This document shows positions 13,216 to 19,867 of a stretch of 22,674 bases of DNA, in pieces. Each line of letters begins with the position of its first letter. The stretch's first letter is position 1. Source of the DNA: a virus. The position numbers were made by a program, and so were the translations under genes. The stretch lies in IMG/VR virus record IMGVR_UViG_3300010885_009568, positions 1 to 22,674 of that record; one strand, written 5' to 3'. The notes below the pieces were generated by a model, which was given only the letters and a program-made list of their open reading frames with translations, searched no databases and had not been told where the DNA came from.

Positions 13216-16200
13216 CGAAATTTATGAAGCCGGTGATCCTAATAAGCCAGACATAGGTCCGGGCAGGGTAAAAGTTCCTCGTTTTAAGCCGGACGTTGCG
13301 GGAAGAGGTGGACCCAATTGGATAAACAGCAAGCTTCATAATATGGCTACCAACATAGCGGCTGCCCGAATGGCAGCTGAACCATTTCATCCTGAAGATG
13401 AACAGGGTGATGCGTATGCTAGAGCATACGGCACAGGATCGACACTTAATGTGTCACCAAAAGAACTGGCTGCAAGACGAAAGGATATTAAACGTAAGTT
13501 AGCGGCTGAACAGTTTGTAAAAGCGGCAACACGTAAATTTTTACAGCGCATAGATAGAGACAAACAAGATCATCTTAACGATCCAGACAATCCAACATTT
13601 GTTTGGCCAAACACTGAAGAAGAATGGAAGAGATGGATAGATTACGAAATTGAAAAACTAGCAACGTCTTCTCAAGATAAAACATCAAAAAAATCATCAC
13701 CATCACTCCCTTTTAAAATTTTGGATTATGACACATTAAGCACTGAATTTGCAAAAGCCGCTATGAATAGCCGAATAAATCAAGATCCTACAGTAGGCGC
13801 AGCGGACGATTATGAACTACAAAGAATACTAGGCAAAATAAGTGAAAAGGTATATGACTATCTAGACCCTCCTGTCGACAGGACTAAGGAGCATCCCGGC
13901 ATTTCTGCCAGAAGAACTGCCGTTAGACCAAAAGAGCCAAAAGAGCGTAGAAGTCAAGCTTCTACGGTCCCTAATCCATCAAACCTTAATCCAGTAGACC
14001 CATCGGAACAGCAACCTGCAGCAGCTCAAACATTCAAATGGGGAGGAGAGCAATGGACTAACGGGCCCAATGGATGGACTAATTCTAAAGGTAGAACAGC
14101 ATCAGCTAATGATGCAACAGTATTAAATCAGGCTATGTCGCAACAACAAAATCCAGCTCAACCTAGACCTGGGTATGGCCCTAAAAATAGACCTGCGCAA
14201 GCACAACAACCGGCACAAGCTGCACAAGCACAACGACCGGCACAACCTGCACAAGCACAACAACCGGCACAACCTGCACAAGCACAACAACCGGCACAAG
14301 CTGCACAAGCACAACGACCGGCACAGGCTGCACAAGCACAACGACCGGCACAGGCTCCCGCACAATCTAAACCTGTAACACCTGTTGGACAGAAGCCTAA
14401 GGTAAAACCCGATCCTAAAAATCCCGGCAAGTTTGTAGACGCTGTTACTGGAAAACCAGTAGCTATGGAAGAACGCTTGTACAAAAGCAAACCAAATGAT
14501 TTGTCAAAGAATGAACCAATGAATCTTGCCGAATCATTACGCAAACTAAGCGATAGATTAGATCAGCTAACATCTAAGAATCACATTAATGAAAGTAAAA
14601 ATTCTTATAGGCATAACACCTTAAATGAAGGTGGAGCAATGCCCGGCGTAGGACCTATACATATTAGCGAAATAAATCCTACACTTACCGCTTTGCAAAA
14701 AAAGTTAGGTCTTGATTTGAAAAACAATACTTTGGGCAGTGTAGGTAAAAAAGAGTTTAGTGGCGATATAGATATTGCTGTAGACATTGATCCCGCTGAA
14801 GCGGCTAAGCTTGCTGAAAGATTAAAAACAATTCCTGAAATACTGGACCTCTCAAGAGGCTCAGTAATAAGCACTAAAGTGAAAATTGCTAATTATGATC
14901 CTAGTAAAAAAAGTCCCGATCCTACCAAACCAAGAACAGGATATGTGCAAATAGATTTTATGTTTGGTAATCCGCAATGGTTAAAAGATTTTTATCACGC
15001 GCCGTATGAGAAGGATAGTAAGTACAAAGGTGTACATAGAAATATATTAATTTCTGCAATTGCAGCGCATTTAGATAAGATAGAAAGCAAAGAAAAAATT
15101 GATGACGGCAGACCGGTTATTTCCACGAGGTGGATGTGGAGCCCAACAAACGCACTAGTGCGGATAGAAAGAACTCCAGAAAAAAATAAAAAAGGTAATG
15201 GTTACACTAAGAAGAATGACAACAGAATTATAGCAGGACCATATAGAGATCTTAATGATGTCGCAAAGCATCTAAGACTAAACAGTGCTGATAATTTGTA
15301 TTCATATGAAACTCTACGAAAGGCAATGGATAAAAACTATTCGCCAAACTTGATTGATCAAATACTAAAAGATTTCGCTAATAACGATGTGATAAAAGAA
15401 TTGGGCGTGCCTGAAGATATCAAAGAGTACACGTTAGAAAGTAAAGAGTGGTTCAAAAACATAAAGAATAGATTGTCTGATCTTACCGAAGCTAGAGACG
15501 CTAGCCCTCGCATCCCTCACCCGGAAGATGCAATATTTACTAGTCAAGCTGAAGCACTGAAATATGAACAAGCATTAGAAGATACGATTACTGGTGCAGA
15601 TAAGATCAGCATCAAGTGGGATGGTGGTATAGCTCTATTCTTTGGTACAAGCCCGGAAGGTAAGTTCTTCATTAACGACAAGTATATGCCTGATGGTTTC
15701 TATGCATACAGTCCGCAAGATTGGGAACGATATGACACTACTATTAAAAAGTCAAGAACAGCAAGACCCGATCTTTACAACAAAATAGCAGTTATTTGGA
15801 AAGGGTTGCAGCAATCGGTGACCGACACCGGTATCTACAAGGGTGACTTAATGGATGTAAGTGACGGCAAGGCACTTCAACCGGTAAACGGCAACTTTCA
15901 ATTTAAGCCAACTACTGTTACATACAATGTTCCTGCAGCCAGTCCGTTAGGAAAATTAATTCAGAATAAAGTTGGAGTAATAGTAGTACACCAGCGCAAC
16001 GGCGCACCTTGGGATGGTAAGACAGGATTAGAGAACCGCAGTAACGTAGCCATTATACCTCCTAAAGCTGGAGTACAATTCAAGTTAAAGAATCCGGGTA
16101 GACTAGCAACAGATGCCCGCAATGCAGTATTACAACAAGGCCCTATTGCGGAAAAATTCTTGAACGGGATGGCAAAAACAGCCAAAGACTCGATACAAAA

Positions 16201-16522
16201 GTATTTTAATCATAAGATTACTAGTCAAACTAACGAAGATTTGCTGCCGTGGTTGCAGAAGGAAGTAAGCGGTAAACAGTATCAACTATTAACTGCGTAT
16301 ATTAAAGACAATTCTGAAGGTATGAAGGCACTAGAAAAAGTATGGAATAGCGTATACAAACTGAAAGAAAATCTAGTTTCACAGCTTGAGAAACAAGTAA
16401 GCGGGTTTTCCCAAACAATCAACGGACAGCCCGGCGGTGAAGGATTTGTAGTACCCACTAGAGCCGGCCTTGTAAAGTTAGTAAATCGTATGCAGTTTGG
16501 TAGCGCACACTTCAATAAGTAA
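13205..16522 (+). CDS. Multidomain late protein: CTS-like N-terminus, PAQ repeat, nucleotidyltransferase and KxDG ligase-like domains
   Basis: 1105 residues; SD GAGG about 8 nt before ATG 13205. Order: residues 1-9 MRFNEIYEA, like T4 capsid-targeting peptides; 10-430 mostly disordered, with 9-residue PAQ repeats (331-384); about 485-745 a Pol-beta-type nucleotidyltransferase with G511-S512, S519-G520-D521-I-D523 and D584 (YVQIDFMF); about 768-1100 a ligase-like domain with K804-W-D-G807, Y878-K-G-D-L-M, EGFVV (1079-1083) and VKLVNR (1090-1095). Candidate prohead-protease sites: IYE8/A, LAE443/S, INE463/S, LNE475/G, LTE762/A. The domains likely act on nucleic-acid ends, perhaps after injection with the DNA. 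Substrate unknown; the packaging idea is inference. Confidence 0.82.
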   Translation: MRFNEIYEAGDPNKPDIGPGRVKVPRFKPDVAGRGGPNWINSKLHNMATNIAAARMAAEPFHPEDEQGDAYARAYGTGSTLNVSPKELAARRKDIKRKLAAEQFVKAATRKFLQRIDRDKQDHLNDPDNPTFVWPNTEEEWKRWIDYEIEKLATSSQDKTSKKSSPSLPFKILDYDTLSTEFAKAAMNSRINQDPTVGAADDYELQRILGKISEKVYDYLDPPVDRTKEHPGISARRTAVRPKEPKERRSQASTVPNPSNLNPVDPSEQQPAAAQTFKWGGEQWTNGPNGWTNSKGRTASANDATVLNQAMSQQQNPAQPRPGYGPKNRPAQAQQPAQAAQAQRPAQPAQAQQPAQPAQAQQPAQAAQAQRPAQAAQAQRPAQAPAQSKPVTPVGQKPKVKPDPKNPGKFVDAVTGKPVAMEERLYKSKPNDLSKNEPMNLAESLRKLSDRLDQLTSKNHINESKNSYRHNTLNEGGAMPGVGPIHISEINPTLTALQKKLGLDLKNNTLGSVGKKEFSGDIDIAVDIDPAEAAKLAERLKTIPEILDLSRGSVISTKVKIANYDPSKKSPDPTKPRTGYVQIDFMFGNPQWLKDFYHAPYEKDSKYKGVHRNILISAIAAHLDKIESKEKIDDGRPVISTRWMWSPTNALVRIERTPEKNKKGNGYTKKNDNRIIAGPYRDLNDVAKHLRLNSADNLYSYETLRKAMDKNYSPNLIDQILKDFANNDVIKELGVPEDIKEYTLESKEWFKNIKNRLSDLTEARDASPRIPHPEDAIFTSQAEALKYEQALEDTITGADKISIKWDGGIALFFGTSPEGKFFINDKYMPDGFYAYSPQDWERYDTTIKKSRTARPDLYNKIAVIWKGLQQSVTDTGIYKGDLMDVSDGKALQPVNGNFQFKPTTVTYNVPAASPLGKLIQNKVGVIVVHQRNGAPWDGKTGLENRSNVAIIPPKAGVQFKLKNPGRLATDARNAVLQQGPIAEKFLNGMAKTAKDSIQKYFNHKITSQTNEDLLPWLQKEVSGKQYQLLTAYIKDNSEGMKALEKVWNSVYKLKENLVSQLEKQVSGFSQTINGQPGGEGFVVPTRAGLVKLVNRMQFGSAHFNK
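14195..14356 (+). repeat. Six tandem 27-bp units coding for a 9-aa PAQ repeat
   Basis: Exactly 162 bp, 6 x 27. Each unit encodes A-Q-A-Q-(Q/R)-P-A-Q-(A/P), with only a few base differences between copies (caa/cga, gct/cct, caa/cag). It lies in the disordered linker of the 1105-aa protein. The repeat keeps antisense frames open, which explains apparent ORFs on the other strand. The near identity of copies suggests recent expansion and possible length variation between strains. Confidence 0.95.
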
Positions 16523-16551
16523 CCGCAATCCCTTAATTTTTTCAACACAGG

Positions 16552-16559
16552 CATAAATA
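16552..16559 (+). promoter_or_regulatory. T4-type late promoter (CATAAATA)
   Basis: CATAAATAT at 16552, 30 nt after the preceding stop. The predicted start is near 16565, giving a leader of about 43 nt with AAGGA (16594-16598) 9 nt before ATG 16608. Confidence 0.7.
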
Positions 16560-16607
16560 TTAGTATGGGAGCAGTAGGCACCCAACAAACATTAAGGAAT
16601 TTTTAAA

Positions 16608-17033
16608 ATGGCACAATTTACACGTACAAACGGTGACTTTTACCCAGTAATGAACCTTGACTATCCTGCATATTCGAATCCTGGCGTTAACGCTCTTGAT
16701 TCAGGTTATGTAGTTCAGCCACAAGGCCCAAAGCTTGACTTCTTCACACTCAGTGCAGCTAGCGGCACTGGCTTCAGCCCAACTCAGGCCAATGTTATTG
16801 TTTCAACTGTTCAGCAGTTGGCAACAATTTACATTTATGAGTATGTGGACACAAGCACAGACACGCTTTCTTTCGCTGTATACCCAACAGGCGCTTGGGC
16901 AGTTGATAACAGCTACGGTGCTAACGCAAACGTAACTGCCGCTGTAATCGCAGCACTGACCTCAGCTTCAGTTGCTAATACAGTTACTGGTGCAAACTCA
17001 GCGACATTCACCACAGTTTACACTGGTCTCTAA
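16608..17033 (+). CDS. Putative abundant virion protein, 141 aa
   Basis: The gene forms a clean single-gene late unit: late promoter, good SD (AAGGA), ORF, then a strong terminator 26 nt after the stop. The protein is rich in Ala, Thr, Val, Asn and Ser, with only two Lys/Arg pairs near the start, and a beta-type pattern (IVSTVQQLATIYIYEYVDT; TVTGANSATFTTVYTGL). Composition resembles that of the protein starting at 22038. Such units often encode highly expressed capsid decoration, head-fibre or tail proteins. Exact role not recognised. Confidence 0.72.
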   Translation: MAQFTRTNGDFYPVMNLDYPAYSNPGVNALDSGYVVQPQGPKLDFFTLSAASGTGFSPTQANVIVSTVQQLATIYIYEYVDTSTDTLSFAVYPTGAWAVDNSYGANANVTAAVIAALTSASVANTVTGANSATFTTVYTGL

Positions 17034-17059
17034 TACTAGTTTGACTGTCTGAAACAACG

Positions 17060-17086
17060 AACCCGGGATTTATTCCCGGGTTTTTT
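17060..17086 (+). terminator. Rho-independent terminator
   Basis: A perfect 9-bp stem (AACCCGGGA / TCCCGGGTT), loop TTTAT, with the T-run continuing through 17086. Strongest hairpin in the window; it ends the 16608 transcript just before the next late promoter. Confidence 0.95.
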
Positions 17087-17091
17087 GCCTC

Positions 17092-17099
17092 TATAAATA
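17092..17099 (+). promoter_or_regulatory. Canonical T4 late promoter (TATAAATA), 4 nt from the start codon
   Basis: TATAAATA is the exact T4 late consensus, 5 nt after the terminator. In T4 the octamer spans about -13 to -6, which puts +1 at about 17105, at the ATG of the next gene (17104). That predicts a transcript with essentially no leader. Confidence 0.75.
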
Positions 17100-17103
17100 C
17101 AGC

Positions 17104-17562
17104 ATGAATCACCTACTTTCATGTTACACATTGTTTGACATAACACAGACTAACGTGTTAAACAGGTCAAAGCCTTTAGCTAGTGATATACCTGAAATTT
17201 GGAATCATAGAAGAAGCACACAGGCTAACTTTGATACTATTTTGCAAGCAATTTCATTACGATCACAGCCTGAGATAGTTAAAATTCCTACAAAAATAAA
17301 GATCACACTTGATGACGATAAATTTGGTTTTCTTTACAAAGGCTATGACGAGGAAGAAATAGTAGCATGGACCTTTGATTTTCAAGTACAGCATCCTAGT
17401 GTGTTTAGCGACGGGATAGAAGATTTAAGTTATTTATATAGTGATTGCGACGGAGTACCCATGATAAGATGCAACACCGAATGGCATAGAGTATCTAACT
17501 TTTTAGATACCACCCCTGAACTTAGAAACATATATTTTATACACCATGAACAAGATCAATAA
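17104..17562 (+). CDS. Hypothetical late protein, 152 aa
   Basis: ATG 17104 lies 4 nt after a perfect TATAAATA, with no SD. The N-terminus MNHLLSCYTLFDITQTNVLN is of a kind I recognise from marine T4-like phages (xHLFSCFTLFDIT), which supports this start. Later parts are mixed, with a central WTFDFQVQHPSVFSDGIEDL and a conserved-looking DCDGVPMI. It overlaps the next gene by 17 nt. Late control suggests a virion or assembly role; no domain recognised. Confidence 0.72.
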   Translation: MNHLLSCYTLFDITQTNVLNRSKPLASDIPEIWNHRRSTQANFDTILQAISLRSQPEIVKIPTKIKITLDDDKFGFLYKGYDEEEIVAWTFDFQVQHPSVFSDGIEDLSYLYSDCDGVPMIRCNTEWHRVSNFLDTTPELRNIYFIHHEQDQ

Positions 17563-18028
17563 AGTAAAACAGTTCTTTGCTAGGGAACTATCAAAGGAAA
17601 TCCAAAGTATTATGCTTTTGGAAGTATCGGACGGGAGTTATCTAGCGTTTGGAAAATACAGTATTGCTCCTAAAGACGGGTGGTATGAAATACGCACAAT
17701 AAAAGAACCCTGGCGTGATCGTACTATGATATCAGATCTAAAAATAGCCGTAACTTGGTGCATATTTGACAAGCATTCACGAATACTAGAAACTAGGAGA
17801 TTGCCCGAAATAGACACCGAACTAACCGGAATTAAAATAACTTTAGCTTCATTACAGCAAAAATTCAATAATTCTAGCAATTCGGCTGATAAATGCATCT
17901 ATCTAGCTAAGATACAGGAAACTAAATATAAGAAATCTATGATATTACGTGAATTAAATCTGTATCTTGGAACCTCTGCTCTTTGGCAAAAAGAGAAGTT
18001 CAAGAAATTTGACCCCTCATATTCCTAG
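17546..18028 (+). CDS. Hypothetical late protein, 160 aa
   Basis: ATG 17546 overlaps the previous gene by 17 nt and has no strong SD, so coupling is likely. The sequence has an N-terminal helix (NKINKVKQFFARELSKEIQS), a strand-rich middle (IMLLEVSDGSYLAFGKYSI), the segment AVTWCIFDKHSRILETRRL, and a helical, basic C-terminal third that ends KFKKFDPSYS. The set with the 152-aa protein recurs in marine T4-like phages, again without known function. No catalytic motif. Confidence 0.72.
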   Translation: MNKINKVKQFFARELSKEIQSIMLLEVSDGSYLAFGKYSIAPKDGWYEIRTIKEPWRDRTMISDLKIAVTWCIFDKHSRILETRRLPEIDTELTGIKITLASLQQKFNNSSNSADKCIYLAKIQETKYKKSMILRELNLYLGTSALWQKEKFKKFDPSYS

Positions 18029-18034
18029 AATTCT

Positions 18035-18042
18035 GATAAATA
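18035..18042 (+). promoter_or_regulatory. T4-type late promoter (GATAAATA)
   Basis: GATAAATAC begins at 18035, 7 nt after the preceding stop. The predicted start is near 18048, with a leader of about 19 nt and a weak GGA before ATG 18067. Confidence 0.7.
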
Positions 18043-18066
18043 CACTAACAAGACTGGAAACACATT

Positions 18067-18753
18067 ATGAAACTCAATGATTTAGACTCTAAAGGTTATG
18101 CTGTAAAAGCTCTCAAGGAAAGCTTTGACTATAAATTTGATACATCAGGATTAAACACTGGTGCAGCTACAAAGATGCTTAGAAAAGTGCAAGGTTTAAA
18201 GAAAGAAATGAAGGCAACACCTAACTTCTATGAGAATCAGAATTCACCTTCATACATGAAGCTAGTGTTTATGGAAGAAGCTCTAACTGAACACATTGTT
18301 AGTAACAAGCCGCGCGCCGCAAGAATCATCATTGAGAACGAAGAAGTAGAAAAGTCACAAGTAATCTTAGCTGCTCAAGATATAGTTGATTCTGTGCAGA
18401 AAATGATTGAAGAAACTAGTGATATGCTTGTTAAAGAATTGCCTGCACTTACATCAAGTGTTGAAAATGAAATTGGTGTAAATGAAAGCACTCAATTCAA
18501 TCAGCAAGTTTCAGAAGCATTAACCGGTCTTAGCCAAGCTATGGCACAGGCTAAAGCCACACTACAGAATGCACTAAATGGGCTAACAGGTCAGGGAGGA
18601 AATCCAGAAGCATTTGCTCCACCGGCAGGCGGCGCAGCTTCACCTCTAGAGGTTCCGCCAGAGGGTGAGGTTTCACCTGAGGAAGCTCCTGAACTGCCAG
18701 CAGAAGAACCAGAAGAAATGCCAACACCTAGAGTTGGGCGTGAAAAGAGATAA
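18067..18753 (+). CDS. Putative virion or head-assembly protein, 228 aa
   Basis: First gene after a late promoter. It starts MKLNDLDSKGYAVKALKESF. The middle (95-173) is helical and heptad-like (VEKSQVILAAQDIVDSVQKM; then ASEALTGL-type repeats with Ala, Gln and Leu), consistent with coiled coil. The tail (180-222) is rich in Pro and Glu (EVSPEEAPELPAEEPEEMP) and ends in a basic GREKR. The architecture recalls phage scaffold or core proteins, and I recognise the family from marine T4-like phages. I cannot say whether it is in the final virion. The next gene starts 2 nt after the stop. Confidence 0.72.
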   Translation: MKLNDLDSKGYAVKALKESFDYKFDTSGLNTGAATKMLRKVQGLKKEMKATPNFYENQNSPSYMKLVFMEEALTEHIVSNKPRAARIIIENEEVEKSQVILAAQDIVDSVQKMIEETSDMLVKELPALTSSVENEIGVNESTQFNQQVSEALTGLSQAMAQAKATLQNALNGLTGQGGNPEAFAPPAGGAASPLEVPPEGEVSPEEAPELPAEEPEEMPTPRVGREKR

Positions 18754-18755
18754 CA

Positions 18756-19091
18756 ATGTATCTCTTTGAGCTAGATGAAGAACCATTAGTTGTAAAGATA
18801 ATCACAGTAAGTGATCAATTGGCTACGGATGTGCAGTCGGGTAAAGTTAAACCTGATTGGACTGTGGATGAGCTATTGTCGTATTATAGAAAGTATAATA
18901 TAGTTCTGAGCAAAGATGATTTGTATAACATGATTAAGCAGCCGCCGTTACAGAATTATATCACCAATATTCAGGGTGATAATGTAATATTTAAAGGTCA
19001 ACAAGAAAAGCCGGCTATGTCAGGTCCTCCTCCTGCACCTGAAGATCAAAAGAAAGTCGTAGCAAAAATGGCTAAGAGAGCTGCAAAATAG
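18756..19091 (+). CDS. Hypothetical late protein, 111 aa
   Basis: ATG 18756 is 2 nt after the previous stop, with GAAAAGAG as a moderate SD. Sequence: MYLFELDEEPLVVKIITVSD, then a helical WTVDELLSYYRKYNIVLSKD, then a PPLQNYITNIQGDNVIFKG strand segment and a Pro-rich basic tail (SGPPPAPEDQKKVVAKMAKR). Probably works with the upstream 228-aa protein, with which it is co-transcribed. No fold recognised. The stop is followed 4 nt later by the -35 box for the nuclease gene. Confidence 0.68.
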   Translation: MYLFELDEEPLVVKIITVSDQLATDVQSGKVKPDWTVDELLSYYRKYNIVLSKDDLYNMIKQPPLQNYITNIQGDNVIFKGQQEKPAMSGPPPAPEDQKKVVAKMAKRAAK

Positions 19092-19094
19092 CAT

Positions 19095-19123
19095 TTGACA
19101 GATAGAATAACATTTGCTATAAT
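19095..19123 (+). promoter_or_regulatory. Perfect consensus sigma70 promoter, leaderless start
   Basis: TTGACA (19095-19100), 17-nt spacer, TATAAT (19118-19123), then TAGTTA and ATG 19130. Both boxes and the spacing are exact consensus. The predicted +1 is the A of the ATG. No SD. Confidence 0.88.
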
Positions 19124-19129
19124 TAGTTA

Positions 19130-19816
19130 ATGTATATACCTAACAAATTTCCATATAATGCATTAGATAGAGAAACAATCAATGGTTCTAGACATTACGT
19201 AACTCCAGATGGTCACCGAGTACCTAGTGTCACAACCATTTTAGACGCAACTAAACCCGAAGAAAGCAAGAAAGCACTACAAGAATGGCGCAAACGTGTG
19301 GGTCATGCTAAAGCACAGCAGATTACTACCGAAGCAGCTAGTCGTGGTACTAGAATGCATAAGTGGCTAGAAAACTATGTTAAGACTGGCAACATGGGTG
19401 AACCGGGTACTAACCCGTATAGTGTACAGAGTCATCAGATGGCTCAACGCATCGTTGACGAAGGGCTTGTAAATTGTAGTGAATTTTGGGGTACAGAAGT
19501 TTCACTTTACTATCCTGAAATTTATGCAGGAACTACTGACTTAGTAGGAATCCATACTGGTTCAGCAGCTATTATGGATCATAAACAATCTAATAAAGTT
19601 AAAAAGCGTGAATGGATTGATGACTACTTCATCCAACTTGCGGCATATTCTAATGCCCATAATAAAGTTTGGGGGACTAATATCCGTAAGGGTGTTATTT
19701 TTATGTGTACTGCTGATAAGCAATACCTAGAGTTTATCATTGAAGGTAAAGAATTTGACAAATATTCTGACCTTTGGTTTGCTAGATTAGAAGAATACTA
19801 CACTAAATTTTTGTAG
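19130..19816 (+). CDS. PD-(D/E)XK (RecB/MGME1-like) nuclease
   Basis: 228 residues with the ordered core of this nuclease superfamily: RGTRMHKWLE (72-81), E123 (WGTEVSL), G-T-T-D137, D150-H-K152 (IMDHKQSN) and Q169-x3-Y173 (QLAAYSNAH). This matches the Cas4/RecB/MGME1-type single-stranded DNA exonuclease layout; mitochondrial MGME1 trims DNA flaps. A DNA end-processing role in phage replication or recombination is likely. The gene sits among late genes but behind a perfect sigma70 promoter with a leaderless start, so early expression is expected. Confidence 0.85.
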   Translation: MYIPNKFPYNALDRETINGSRHYVTPDGHRVPSVTTILDATKPEESKKALQEWRKRVGHAKAQQITTEAASRGTRMHKWLENYVKTGNMGEPGTNPYSVQSHQMAQRIVDEGLVNCSEFWGTEVSLYYPEIYAGTTDLVGIHTGSAAIMDHKQSNKVKKREWIDDYFIQLAAYSNAHNKVWGTNIRKGVIFMCTADKQYLEFIIEGKEFDKYSDLWFARLEEYYTKFL

Positions 19817-19835
19817 TCGTTTAAGATTCTGTGAG

Positions 19836-19843
19836 CATAAATA
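19836..19843 (+). promoter_or_regulatory. T4-type late promoter (CATAAATA) for the tail fibre
   Basis: CATAAATAA at 19836, 20 nt after the nuclease stop. The predicted start near 19849 lies inside the 5' arm of the hairpin described next. Confidence 0.68.
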
Positions 19844-19867
19844 AGTGTATTAGGATAAGATACACTT
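19843..19867 (+). promoter_or_regulatory. Hairpin with Shine-Dalgarno in its loop, directly before the ATG
   Basis: Perfect 8-bp inverted repeat AAGTGTAT (19843-19850) / ATACACTT (19860-19867) with loop TAGGATAAG containing AGGA; ATG 19868 follows at once. Transcripts from the late promoter (+1 about 19849) would lack most of the 5' arm, while read-through mRNA from the nuclease promoter would contain it. Confidence 0.65.

Noticed and set aside
14123-14544. Several antisense and alternative-frame ORFs across the PAQ repeat
   Set aside because: They exist only because the 27-bp repeat contains no stop in several frames; low complexity, no start signals, and the sense frame is part of a clear 1105-aa gene.
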